NCBI GenBank assembly: GCA_001940645.1
Contig: MDVS01000150.1
Coordinates: 1-64,000 of the forward strand
Source: Candidatus Heimdallarchaeota archaeon LC_3
GTDB lineage: Archaea > Asgardarchaeota > Heimdallarchaeia > Hodarchaeales > LC-3
Length of the DNA stretch: 64,000 nucleotides
Reading direction: 5' to 3'
Shown here in pieces: positions 8,509 through 17,695 of the stretch. Numbering within the stretch: position 1 is the first letter of the stretch; each line of letters opens with the position of its first letter. The translations under genes and the position numbers were made by a program. Below the pieces are notes generated by a model. It ran no database searches. It saw only the letters and a list, made by a program, of their open reading frames with translations, and was not told the DNA's origin.

Positions 8509-9012
8509 GTGAAATATAAGAATTTTATCACATTATTGATTGTTTCTTTAGTAATATTGGTATGTAATAACAATATATTATTGAATGCATCATTGAGTCC
8601 TTTAATTTACACTGAAACTGACTCATTTAATTATTTAAAAGAAGCAGGTCCAATTATATGGTATGTTATAGACGATGATCCAAAGGAATATTGGATTACA
8701 ATAAAAAACAACGATACTGAAGAATATTTAGAAACTCCACAAAAATTTTCAAACTCTAAAATAATTTTCACACCTTCAGGGTTGTCAACTGGCAGATATA
8801 ATATTTCTTTATATGTTAGTGATTATTCAGGCTATACTGTCTCATCAACTGTAGAATTTACCATCATAAGAGAAATTTATACATTTACTGCAACTGGTAC
8901 AACAACTGAAACTAACGCAGCAGCATCAAGTATCTCTTTAGGAATTTTAGTTTTTATATTTGGAATACTCGGAATATTTAAACTGAAAAATCGTTATAAA
9001 TTGAAAAAATGA
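8509..9012 (+). CDS. Ig-like surface protein with C-terminal membrane anchor
   Basis: A 167-residue exported protein. An N-terminal signal segment (about residues 5-28, FITLLIVSLVILVC) precedes a single beta-sandwich domain marked by WYVIDDDPKEYWI and YNISLYVSDYSGY, the Ig/cadherin-like repeat common in archaeal surface proteins. A threonine-rich linker leads to one transmembrane helix (about 140-160) and a short lysine-rich cytoplasmic tail, the usual C-terminal anchor. The start is GTG at 8509. It is a tandem paralogue of the gene at 9112, sharing the W-V-I-D-x-D-P-K-x-Y-W-I-T core. Function is unknown, probably cell-surface structure or adhesion. Confidence 0.7.
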   Translation: MKYKNFITLLIVSLVILVCNNNILLNASLSPLIYTETDSFNYLKEAGPIIWYVIDDDPKEYWITIKNNDTEEYLETPQKFSNSKIIFTPSGLSTGRYNISLYVSDYSGYTVSSTVEFTIIREIYTFTATGTTTETNAAASSISLGILVFIFGILGIFKLKNRYKLKK

Positions 9013-9111
9013 TTCCACTTAACCTGAAAGGTGTCAATATCTTCTGAATTACGTAAAAAGATAAATTTATTAATTTGATCAAAAAAATTATTAAAATTGG
9101 AGAAAAAGTTT

Positions 9112-9663
9112 ATGAAGAATTTTCAAAAAAAAAGAGGTTTTTATCTTTTTTTAACATTTTTGACAATTTTTTCATCTTCTATAATGAATTCACAACTGAA
9201 CCCTACATTAGGAGAAACTGCTCCCCTTATATATACTGAAAGTGAAGAAATTGTTTTCACTCAGGGATCCTCAACGAAAATTGTCTGGATCGTAATCGAT
9301 AATGATCCAAAAAAATATTGGATAACAAATACGTTTGATAATAATGAAACTTATCTCCAATCAGAGAGACCTTTTACAATATCCAAAATTGAGATTAAAC
9401 CTGTCGGAATTCCGATAGGAAATAATATAATAAGGCTATATGTCGAAGATTTTTCCAAATTTGTTTCTATTTCTGATGTAGAAGTTATTGTATTTCCTAG
9501 TTCACCTACTACAATTGCGACAGCGATCACAAGCTCTTCAGAAGAACCTCCAGCTGATTCAGCAGGAGCAACGGGAATTTTCTTCTCTATTCCTGCCTTC
9601 ATAGGAATTGTTTTCCTTAGATTAATAAGAAAAAAAACTAAGAGGAGAGAAGATGAAAAATAG
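9112..9663 (+). CDS. Ig-like surface protein, paralogue of upstream gene
   Basis: A 183-residue exported protein with signal peptide (FYLFLTFLTIFSSSIMNS), one Ig-like domain whose core IVWIVIDNDPKKYWIT mirrors the upstream paralogue, a serine/proline linker, a C-terminal transmembrane helix (IFFSIPAFIGIVFL) and a basic tail. ATG 9112 is preferred over TTG 9097 because GGAG at 9099-9102 sits nine bases before it. The gene overlaps the downstream beta-propeller gene by 11 bases, so the two are co-translated. The tandem duplication with a shared third partner suggests a surface complex, by inference. Confidence 0.72.
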   Translation: MKNFQKKRGFYLFLTFLTIFSSSIMNSQLNPTLGETAPLIYTESEEIVFTQGSSTKIVWIVIDNDPKKYWITNTFDNNETYLQSERPFTISKIEIKPVGIPIGNNIIRLYVEDFSKFVSISDVEVIVFPSSPTTIATAITSSSEEPPADSAGATGIFFSIPAFIGIVFLRLIRKKTKRREDEK

Positions 9664-11458
9664 ATTATTTGAATTATTAATTCTGTCTACATTGGTTCTA
9701 TCAATTTTTTCAATCAATCCAAATAAATCTAATATAGAAATTATTAGTCAAGATGCTAATATCTCATTTCAAGTAGAATACGAATTTCCGTTTGCTAATA
9801 GTCCTATTATATATAACGGTCAGGTTTCTGATATTTCGGATGAAATATCTACTCAATTTGTAATGGCGAGTAAAAACTTGATAATAGGTTATAATGCTCT
9901 TAGTAATGATGAAATTTGGAGAGTTCAGTTGCCTAATAATGGTTCAGTAATATTTTCTGATATGAAGAATGAACCAACATCACTCCAAAATTATCCATCG
10001 AAATTCTATGTAACAGTATCTAATGGTACAATAATGCAAATCAATAAAGAAGGAGGAATCATCTGGTCAAAATTATTAAAAAATGCTAATGATTGTTCAA
10101 ATATCAATTGTTCAAGAACGATATCATTTTTATCAAATGAAATAGATCCAGAAAGTAATTATAAAGTTATTTTAGGAGGGAATGATTTAACTGCATATTT
10201 TTTATTTTCAAACGGGTCATTGATTAATAATTTCACTCTCAACAGTTCAATAACAATAATAAAGACCTTGGATACCTATTCAGCATTTGGAACAAGCTCT
10301 GGACAGCTTTACGTATTTAATGACACGGATTCATTATTATGGAGCAAAGAAATTAATTTATCAATTCGAATAACCTCGATTGGAATTACTAATGATATTA
10401 TAATTGCTAATGCATGGAATGAGACATTATTAGCTTTCAATTTATTAAATGGACAGCCAACTAGTTCAAAATTTTTAATAAATGAAGATATTTTAACTCT
10501 TGATGCAATACATATCTCAGAAAATGAACCATCTGATATTTATTTATCCTTTCTATTTGGTTCAATAAGCAAATATAGTTCTAATGGAGATTTGATATGG
10601 AAATCACAATTAGATGCCAGTTGGATTGTAGATATAAATATTGCCAATATTTCAGGAAGTTTTAACTCAGAAATAGTTGCTATAACTGATGTTGGAAGTA
10701 TTTATATAATAAATGATACTAATGGAAAAATTATTAGTGAAATTTCAGTATTTTCAGAACAAATAAGCTATTTATCTATAAGAAATATTAATGAAGATGA
10801 ATTCGATGATATTCAAGTTGGTTCTTTATTCGGAACAGTCAAAATAATATTGGGAAAAGATTTGGTTCCTCCAAGGTTTATTACAGCTATTGAATATGAA
10901 ATATCTAAATCTAATTTGTTAACTATTTACACCCTAACTAATGAAGAAACGTCCTCTATGCTAGTTTTAGAGAATGAAGAAGGAATCAAGACTGTTTTAC
11001 AAAATGAAACATACAGATTAAATCAAACTTTTTTCATTTCTCAATTAGAATCTGATAAAGTTTACGAAATTCAAATGACAATATATGATAGATATAATAA
11101 TACTAACATTTCAGAAAAAATCATAATTAAAACAAACATAATTGTTGAAACCCCATGGGATCTCTATTTTGGTGGATTAGTGGTCATTTTATCAGTAATT
11201 GCTATTTCATACCTATTTATCACTTTTATTCTAAGAAAAAGATATTTAAATATGGCAGAAAATGCTATTAAACTAGGAGATTATTCTAAAGCCATTAAGT
11301 TGTTATATAAAGCTAAGAATCAAGAAAAAATAATTGAGACTGTTAAAGTTATTTTGAACAATCCAGAACTTGCTAGTAAAATGAATGAAATAGCTCAAGC
11401 TGCTGAATTAGAAGATTATATGACAGAAATATATGATCTTATTGCTCAAGAAGGATAA
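9653..11458 (+). CDS. Extracellular beta-propeller membrane protein
   Basis: A 601-residue type I membrane protein: signal peptide (residues 1-22), a large outer domain of repeated beta blades (recurring patterns such as GYNALSNDEIWRV, KEGGIIWSKLLK, SNGDLIWKSQLD, as in PQQ-like/YVTN propellers), an Ig-like stretch near 410-500, one transmembrane helix (about 505-528, LYFGGLVVILSVIAISYLFI) and a 70-residue cytoplasmic tail of paired helices resembling a TPR (AIKLGDYSKAIKLLYKAK). A GAGGAGAG ribosome site precedes ATG 9653, which overlaps the upstream gene. The tail offers a docking site for cytoplasmic partners. Exact function is unknown; a sensor or adhesin role is plausible. Confidence 0.68.
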   Translation: MKNRLFELLILSTLVLSIFSINPNKSNIEIISQDANISFQVEYEFPFANSPIIYNGQVSDISDEISTQFVMASKNLIIGYNALSNDEIWRVQLPNNGSVIFSDMKNEPTSLQNYPSKFYVTVSNGTIMQINKEGGIIWSKLLKNANDCSNINCSRTISFLSNEIDPESNYKVILGGNDLTAYFLFSNGSLINNFTLNSSITIIKTLDTYSAFGTSSGQLYVFNDTDSLLWSKEINLSIRITSIGITNDIIIANAWNETLLAFNLLNGQPTSSKFLINEDILTLDAIHISENEPSDIYLSFLFGSISKYSSNGDLIWKSQLDASWIVDINIANISGSFNSEIVAITDVGSIYIINDTNGKIISEISVFSEQISYLSIRNINEDEFDDIQVGSLFGTVKIILGKDLVPPRFITAIEYEISKSNLLTIYTLTNEETSSMLVLENEEGIKTVLQNETYRLNQTFFISQLESDKVYEIQMTIYDRYNNTNISEKIIIKTNIIVETPWDLYFGGLVVILSVIAISYLFITFILRKRYLNMAENAIKLGDYSKAIKLLYKAKNQEKIIETVKVILNNPELASKMNEIAQAAELEDYMTEIYDLIAQEG

Positions 11459-11620
11459 CCTTATCTTTAAATTAAGTAAATTGTTATTAAATACAACGAT
11501 CTTTCAAACATAAAATTCAAAATTGAAAGATTGAAATGGATAAAAATATTATAATTCATTTAATATTTCTTGATTTCTTTTTATAATTTTTGCTATTCAT
11601 ATGAAAGTGGAAGAAAATAT

Positions 11621-12994
11621 ATGTTAAACCCAGAAGAATTAGTTGAGTTAGGTCAACAAGGATTAAACAAAGCAAAATTACTAGGAGCTACAGAATGTGA
11701 AATTTATTTAATTTCCGGATCTAATACAAGCACTGATTTAAAAAACAATACAATTCAATCCTCTCAATCTCAAACACTAAGTGCTATTGGAATTAGAGTC
11801 TTTAAAGATAAATCTTCTGGGTCTGTAGCACTGACAACGTTTAACAAAGAAGCTATCCTAAAATCTGTTGAAGAAGCAGTTAAGATAGCTAGTGTTGCTC
11901 CGCCAGACAAAGGATTTAACCACTTGTTAGAACTAGACAATGGTTCTACTTATCCAAAGGTTTCAGGATTATATGACTCCTCAATAACTTCTTTCTCAGA
12001 ACACGACTTATTAGAGTTAGGAGAAATTATTCTAGACACTACTCAAGGTATTGATGAACGGACAGTTACCAACGGAGGCATGTCATTAACTGAATCTAGT
12101 ATTGGACTTGTCAATTCTCATGGAATAGCTAAATCTGCAAAATTTAGTTCAACATCACTTTCTTGCAATGTAAATATAAAAATAAGTGATAATAATATAG
12201 GGACAGGAGGAGAATTCTGGATTTCAAGATCAATAAACGATCTAAGACATCATGCTGAAAATATAAGCAACATTGCTGTTGAAAAAGCACAAAAGACATT
12301 GAACTCAAAGAAAATTGATGGAGGATCAATGCCGGTCATTATTCATGGAAGGAATGTTAATTCATGGTTAGGCCAAATAATTGAAGATGGAATTTCAGCT
12401 CGTAAGCTATATGAAGGCGAAAGTTATTTTTCTGATCGATTAGGAGCAAAAATTATGATTGAAGGATTGTCAATTGTAGACAATCCTCTTTATCCAGGTG
12501 GATATGGATCTATACCATTTGATGATGAAGGAGCACCAACCTCAAAGCAAGAAATTGTGAATAAGGATGGAATTCTCCAAAAATTTATCACTGATAGTTA
12601 TTCAGCTTATGGTTTGGATCTACCAATAACGGGTCACGCTTCTAGAGGCAATCCTGCATTACGACCGTCCCCAGGTATACATCAGCTTCATGTTAATAGC
12701 GGAGAGAGTGGAAGTTTGGAAAATATGATCAAGGACATAAAAAAAGGTATTTATTTAGAGTCTTCTTTAACTCCATTTGGATTAAAAGGACCAAATTTAT
12801 CGGAAAAACTTAACACAGCTTTTTATATCGAGAATGGAGAGATTCTATATAGTGTCCGTGATACAATGTTAGGAGGAAATGTAACAACGTTTCTTAATGG
12901 TATTACCGGAGTAAGTTCAGAATTAGTTGAAGAATTTGGTCGCAAAACTCCGCATCTACAAATATCAGGATTAACAATTTCTGGAGCAAAATGA
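11621..12994 (+). CDS. pmbA: TldE/PmbA-type peptidase subunit
   Basis: A 457-residue protein of the TldD/PmbA family. It shares the N-terminal antiparallel domain (NNTIQSSQSQTLSAIGIRVFKD) and the C-terminal GVSSELVEEFGRKTPHLQISG end, but lacks HExxxH: the corresponding region reads NVNSWLGQIIEDGISARKL. In the characterised bacterial complex this marks the non-catalytic TldE subunit that closes the chamber around the TldD active site. The partner is at 4292. ATG 11621 is preferred to a start at 11570 because a GGAAG site precedes it and family members begin near this point. Confidence 0.9.
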   Translation: MLNPEELVELGQQGLNKAKLLGATECEIYLISGSNTSTDLKNNTIQSSQSQTLSAIGIRVFKDKSSGSVALTTFNKEAILKSVEEAVKIASVAPPDKGFNHLLELDNGSTYPKVSGLYDSSITSFSEHDLLELGEIILDTTQGIDERTVTNGGMSLTESSIGLVNSHGIAKSAKFSSTSLSCNVNIKISDNNIGTGGEFWISRSINDLRHHAENISNIAVEKAQKTLNSKKIDGGSMPVIIHGRNVNSWLGQIIEDGISARKLYEGESYFSDRLGAKIMIEGLSIVDNPLYPGGYGSIPFDDEGAPTSKQEIVNKDGILQKFITDSYSAYGLDLPITGHASRGNPALRPSPGIHQLHVNSGESGSLENMIKDIKKGIYLESSLTPFGLKGPNLSEKLNTAFYIENGEILYSVRDTMLGGNVTTFLNGITGVSSELVEEFGRKTPHLQISGLTISGAK

Positions 12995-13037
12995 TAACAT
13001 TTTAAGTCTTTAAAATATGAATTTAAAGGAAGCTATC

Positions 13038-14120
13038 ATGAGTACACCTCATGAACCATTATTCGATGAAGAACGAGACCTCCCAGAAGTCTTCAATCTA
13101 GATGAATCTATTTTAAACCTTCCTGAAACTGCTTGGGTTAAATGCTATTGTGGAACGGTAGATATACCCTGGAATGAAGCCACTTGCGGATCAAACACAT
13201 GTGAAAGACGATCATATAAATTTGTAATAAATTCGCTAACTGTTTATACTTCAGATCTTTCCGATATTTCAAAATATGTAAATAAAATTCCGATACTACT
13301 TTTTAAAATTATTACATCTGAAGAATCTATTTTACAATCAACACTAATATTAGATGACGATTTAATTGATGATCTTATATCACATAAAAAAATTCCATTA
13401 GAAATTTTGCTTTATTTTTTTTTTCACAAACCAAAATCAATGCTTAGTAAGGTTCAGACACACTTTCAGTTTTTAAATGAGTTTTTAGATCATATATTAA
13501 GAAAAAAAGTTAATTCAAGAGAAATTCAATTTTTACAAAAATTTCCGATACTTATTTCACTCATATTCTGGGAAAGCAGAGATATTCAAAAATGGAAAAC
13601 AAGTTTTAATCGTTTATTAGATCTTCCATATATTTCTGAGAAAAGTTTAAAATACTTTTTACGTTGTTCATTAAGTTCAAACTCGGAAAAGAAAATCAGA
13701 CAAAAAATTGATTCTAATCCGAAAATGCAAAGAATTGTTAATGAAGCTAAATTATCCAAAACATATCCAAAACTTTCTGAATATGCCTCACATTGGTATT
13801 GGGAAGTTAGAAACGTAATAGCTGGAAATGAACTTACTCAAAAGAGAATCTTAGAGCTTTTATCATATTCTAAAGGCTATTATTATAATAATATTAAAAT
13901 AAACATTATCAAAAACCCATCAACACCCACTAAAGTTATTCAAGAAATCCTAATCAACAATAGTGACACTGAAATTATTTTGACTGCATTAAAAAGGCCG
14001 GATTTATCTAAAAGAACTTATGAAACTTTTTTAGACCATTCAAATGATAGAATCAGGGATTTAGCTTTATTATCATTAACCAGTATTACAATTAAGCCAA
14101 AAGATCAAATTTCTAACTAA
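13038..14120 (+). CDS. Zinc-binding alpha-helical repeat protein
   Basis: A 360-residue protein from ATG 13038, chosen for AAAGGAAG five bases upstream. An N-terminal zinc-binding segment (KCYCGTVDIPWNEATCGSNT, then CER) offers four or five cysteines. The remainder is helical. The last 120 residues resemble leucine-rich-variant or HEAT-like repeats (SEYASHWYWEVRNVIAGN, IIKNPSTPTKVIQEIL, TALKRPDLSKRTYETFL), a pattern of short helix pairs with N-x-x-T/L turns. Such folds bind proteins or nucleic acid. It follows tldE by 43 bases on the same strand and may share its transcript. No function is recognised. Confidence 0.55.
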   Translation: MSTPHEPLFDEERDLPEVFNLDESILNLPETAWVKCYCGTVDIPWNEATCGSNTCERRSYKFVINSLTVYTSDLSDISKYVNKIPILLFKIITSEESILQSTLILDDDLIDDLISHKKIPLEILLYFFFHKPKSMLSKVQTHFQFLNEFLDHILRKKVNSREIQFLQKFPILISLIFWESRDIQKWKTSFNRLLDLPYISEKSLKYFLRCSLSSNSEKKIRQKIDSNPKMQRIVNEAKLSKTYPKLSEYASHWYWEVRNVIAGNELTQKRILELLSYSKGYYYNNIKINIIKNPSTPTKVIQEILINNSDTEIILTALKRPDLSKRTYETFLDHSNDRIRDLALLSLTSITIKPKDQISN

Positions 14121-14178
14121 ATTATTGAAAAGAATAATAATAATATTTAATAATTTCTGTTGATTTTATAAAAAAGAA

Positions 14179-15099
14179 TCATTCCTCTTCTATCTCGTCC
14201 TCGTCCTCATCCTCTTCTTCTATTTTTTGTTTTGTTTTGTAATCTTTTGCTTTTGTTAAAATTGATTGATATTGTTTTTTGTCAGGATCCTCTTTATAAT
14301 ATCTCCTCATGTCTTTTACAACGTTGAAAGGAAAAATTTTGTAGAATTTATCAAGAAACTGTAATACTATACCTGAGTCAGTTTTTGCGCATTCTCTTAG
14401 AGTCAGTATAATCGCACGCTCCATAGCCTTTCCAATTTCTTTTTCTTGGGCTTCAAATTTTGCTATAGCAGATAAAACAACCTCTAGTGAAGGAAGAACA
14501 GCTGATTGTCCCAATTTACGAATTCTCCTAACAGGACACATGACTGCAAAAATTTTACCGAATGATCCGTTTCTTTCGTCAGCAGCTTTTTCTTTTAGTG
14601 AATCCCAAATTATTTGGTTTGTTTCTTCATCATCAATAGCTTGCCATGTTTCAATAATCTGATACCCGATAGTTGTTGCTATTAGCTCGGTGAGGGTCCA
14701 ATCATGGACATTCTCTTTGAAATCTCTCCAGATAAAGTTCCAGAGATCTAAACAGACGTCTACCTCTGACAAATCTTTTTTTCGAGTTTGAATTAATAGT
14801 AAAGCTAAATAATGTTCTTCTAAAGAGCTTATTGGTGTCCATAATATCTCTACTAACTTGAAAAAACGTGGGAAATCATAAGCTCTATACACTTTAGCTA
14901 GCATTCTTGCAAATTCCCGTAAAGTTGATATATCAACTCCAAAAAACTCTAAATCTTCAGGAATTTTATTTTTAATTCTAAGTTTTCCTAATTCGTCTTC
15001 TGGAATTTTTTCATGTTCTAAGAATTCTTTAGTTAGTCTTTGAGCTATATTTAACTCTTCAACAGCTTCGATTTGATTAAGAATATTAATATCTGACAT
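14179..15099 (-). CDS. AlkD-like DNA alkylation repair (HEAT) protein
   Basis: A 306-residue helical protein resembling the AlkC/AlkD DNA glycosylase family: LREFARMLAKVYR begins a HEAT-like ladder, ILWTPISSLEEHYLALLLI matches the conserved W-x(n)-E-x-x-L-A-L segment, and DWTLTELIATTIGYQI matches the W-D region that cradles the lesion. AlkD removes bulky cationic N3- and N7-alkylpurines without flipping the base. Catalytic residues cannot be assigned with confidence here, so a structural DNA-binding relative is possible. The last 15 residues are almost entirely Asp/Glu, an unusual acidic tail. It is convergent with the repeat protein and has no same-strand neighbour close by. Confidence 0.6.
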   Translation of the reverse strand: MSDINILNQIEAVEELNIAQRLTKEFLEHEKIPEDELGKLRIKNKIPEDLEFFGVDISTLREFARMLAKVYRAYDFPRFFKLVEILWTPISSLEEHYLALLLIQTRKKDLSEVDVCLDLWNFIWRDFKENVHDWTLTELIATTIGYQIIETWQAIDDEETNQIIWDSLKEKAADERNGSFGKIFAVMCPVRRIRKLGQSAVLPSLEVVLSAIAKFEAQEKEIGKAMERAIILTLRECAKTDSGIVLQFLDKFYKIFPFNVVKDMRRYYKEDPDKKQYQSILTKAKDYKTKQKIEEEDEDEDEIEEE

Positions 15100-15269
15100 T
15101 CCTAGACCTTGTAATTAGTATTTATTGGTAGTAAAATCTGTAATTATTTAATTTTTGTAATTATTTAATTTATTCGGAATAAAAAATTGAGTCGTTTCAA
15201 ATCTTTAAAGGTAATATATATTTTAGATTGGAACATATTATTTTCAAAATTTTTTAAATCATTTTATAA

Positions 15270-15473
15270 CTAGATAACTCGAATGAGTTCTAGTTTATCG
15301 GTATTTGCAATTTCAAAACCGAGGACATGTTTAAATTGGTTACTCCAATCACTTTCCTGAGGAATAATTTGATCGATTTCTTTTTTAACCCATATATCCG
15401 TTTCAGTTTTTAGGACAAACAGGAATTTTTTGAAAACTTCATAGTTCTTTGAGATTTTGAGTCGATAAATCTG
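15270..15473 (-). pseudogene. Orphan coding-like frame without a start codon
   Basis: A 67-codon open stretch between stops at 15474 and 15270, reading like real protein (FLFVLKTETDIWVKKEID, then FKHVLGFEIANTDKLELIRV) but with no ATG, GTG or TTG. It overlaps the 3' end of the acyltransferase gene in another frame. Either it is the true C-terminus of that gene, detached by a frameshift, or the stump of a separate gene. No family is recognised. Confidence 0.35.
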
Positions 15474-16239
15474 CTATTTTCCTATTTAGCTTTCGTAATA
15501 TCCTTTCCGTCTTTGGCGACAAACAAATTTCAGATAATGAACACTTAAATATCTGTTCGAGCAACTGAAAGTAAGGACGTTCTGTTTTCATCATTAAATC
15601 ATAGATTTCGTTCATAATTTGATCTGTTATTACTCTAGCTGCATTAAAAAACTCTTCATTTTTTTTCCAACCACCTTCTTGGAAATGATGATCAAAGAAC
15701 ATAGGTCTTCCAAAGGTAAGAGAAATATACGTCTTTCTTTTCGGTATCATATTGTTTTTAGATAAAGCTTCACCTGTTCCATGTGTATAATACGGAATAA
15801 CTGGAACTTTCCCATTCATTCTAAGAATTAGACGACCTGTACCCGTTTTTCCTTCATTTTTCAAAAGCTTATAATCATGAAACGGTGTCCGAGGTTTTCG
15901 TTTTCCCTGTATAAACAGAAATATTCCCAGGTTATATTTTAATGATGCATATAAATAATCCAAGGACATGTCAGGATTTTCCGTGGAAATAGGATATATG
16001 CCACATGTTCGTGTGAGAACAAAAACCTTATTACTGAGCATTGCCTTCACAGGAGTAATTGATGTCAGGTACGTACGAATTGGTTTAACAGCTGCCGCTA
16101 ATGTCATAGTATCAAGATGAGATTGATGATTTCCACAAAAAATGATTGGTGTTCCTTCAGGAAATTCCTTCACATTTTCAATACCAAACACCTCAAATCG
16201 AAAATAATTTTTGATGAATTGCTGAAAACCACTCGTCAC
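15439..16239 (-). CDS. PlsC-like 1-acylglycerol-phosphate acyltransferase
   Basis: A 266-residue acyltransferase. The catalytic block NHQSHLDT (NHxSHxD) lies near residues 38-45 and the substrate block LFIQGKRKPRT, a variant of the usual FPEGTRS, near 105-115. A short VIPYYTHGTGEAL segment corresponds to motif IV. Enzymes of this family acylate lysophosphatidate or related glycerolipids at the membrane, noteworthy in an archaeon with presumed ether lipids. The GTG at 16239 is the first possible start, but the frame stays open for 32 more codons upstream (to the stop at 16336) with family-like sequence and no start codon, and coding-like sequence also continues downstream in another frame. The gene may be damaged at both ends. 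Confidence 0.75.
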   Translation of the reverse strand: MTSGFQQFIKNYFRFEVFGIENVKEFPEGTPIIFCGNHQSHLDTMTLAAAVKPIRTYLTSITPVKAMLSNKVFVLTRTCGIYPISTENPDMSLDYLYASLKYNLGIFLFIQGKRKPRTPFHDYKLLKNEGKTGTGRLILRMNGKVPVIPYYTHGTGEALSKNNMIPKRKTYISLTFGRPMFFDHHFQEGGWKKNEEFFNAARVITDQIMNEIYDLMMKTERPYFQLLEQIFKCSLSEICLSPKTERILRKLNRKIADLSTQNLKEL

Positions 16240-16444
16240 AATATGGTAAAACAGTTTTCTTGGAAATGACCAGCTTCTAATCTTATATGAATCTAATTCG
16301 ATTTTAAACCCTTCAGGAAACGGAGTAGAGTATTTTTACTAATTTTTATCGAGGTATGAGAGAGAAATATAATCATTTGTATTATTAGATTAATCCAATA
16401 AAATTGATTAATGTAAATTTATGGAAACATAAAGCTTTTTTTTG

Positions 16445-17458
16445 TTATTTTTTTCTAGATAGTTCAAATTCTAAATAATCTTCAGATTCATTCAATAATT
16501 TTATGCCACCTTGAATATAGCTAGCCTGTATTACACCCTCCAAAAATATCAGTAAATATTCTACAGTGAAAGATGATGGAAGTTGTGAGGTTGGTATTTT
16601 AAGTAAAAAATTACCTCCAATAAAATATAATTGCATTTTATTAATCAAAGCACGAGCAGTCGAAGGGCTAGGTAATGGGTCTAGGCCCATTTGTTGTCTA
16701 GAAAAGCTCTCTTTAATTTTTAATGCCCAAAGTCTACCTTGTGATTGTAAAATACTTTTAAAATTTAATTTATCTTTTTCAACTAATTTTGTTAGTTTAT
16801 GTAAATCAACATGGTGAAATACTTGTTGAATTACTTCGGGAGCAAGTAATCTATAGAAAATGTCACTTAATGTTTCAAAAATGGACTCATCAAAGATTGT
16901 GGTTTCATAAAAAGATTCAATTGGAAATCTAATATTTTCAGCGAATGAGTTTTTTACTTGTTCAAATAAAATTTTATCACTCGCTTCTTTCTCATGTTTA
17001 TGATTTAAAACGAATATTTTTGGCCTTTCTTTAATCGTAGGTTCCTTTAGAATATCTACAATTTTATTGAAATATTTTAATGATTCATTAAGTTTTTCAA
17101 TTCCTCCTTGGGAGTCTACAATCCAAATATGACATAACGCTGAGGTTAAAAGAGGTTTTTGTTCCAAATGTTTCGTTAGATAAGCTTGTTGTCCTCCTAA
17201 ATCGAAAACTCGAAAAGATCTATTAATTCCAAAGAAAAGGTTCTGTTTTTGGATAATGTTTTGATAAATTGTTGGTTTTATGTTTTTAATATCATCAATT
17301 GATTTATTTCTTTCAAAATATTTCATTACAACAGAAGATTTGCCAACATTTTCTAAACCTAGCATAATAATAGAATTTTTTGAAAGATTATCATCAAATT
17401 TAGAATCATATTCATCTAGGCCTATGATATCTTGATTAGTATTCCTCGATTCTGCCAA
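16445..17458 (-). CDS. Rag/Gtr-like small GTPase with C-terminal extension
   Basis: A 337-residue protein. The GTPase domain (about residues 28-210) shows G1 GLENVGKSS (34-42), G3 DLGGQ (86-90) and G4 NHKHE (152-156). The double-glycine G3 and histidine-containing G4 resemble Rag/Gtr and Arf-type GTPases rather than Ras; the G4 aspartate is replaced by glutamate, so guanine specificity may be relaxed. About 120 C-terminal residues (LTKLVEKDKLNFKSIL through LEGVIQASYIQGG) form an unassigned domain in the place where eukaryotic Rag proteins carry a roadblock/longin fold; that identity is inference. No lipidation site is seen. It stands alone on its strand. Asgard genomes encode many such GTPases. 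Confidence 0.8.
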   Translation of the reverse strand: MAESRNTNQDIIGLDEYDSKFDDNLSKNSIIMLGLENVGKSSVVMKYFERNKSIDDIKNIKPTIYQNIIQKQNLFFGINRSFRVFDLGGQQAYLTKHLEQKPLLTSALCHIWIVDSQGGIEKLNESLKYFNKIVDILKEPTIKERPKIFVLNHKHEKEASDKILFEQVKNSFAENIRFPIESFYETTIFDESIFETLSDIFYRLLAPEVIQQVFHHVDLHKLTKLVEKDKLNFKSILQSQGRLWALKIKESFSRQQMGLDPLPSPSTARALINKMQLYFIGGNFLLKIPTSQLPSSFTVEYLLIFLEGVIQASYIQGGIKLLNESEDYLEFELSRKK

Positions 17459-17695
17459 AAAAAATCCCTTGATTCCAGTTTGAGTAGTTAATCTTAAAGA
17501 TTACTTTACTATACATATTGGATAACTATTTTTTATGAGTCGATAAGTTTATTCTGATTTAGGAGAGGCAAAATATAGCTGTTTATGAAGATATGATTTT
17601 GAAATAAAAATATTTTCAAATCTCCAGCTAAAAATCGTCATTATTATAAAAATTTCAAATAAATTGAAACTCGAAAATTACTCTTGGTGTAAAAT

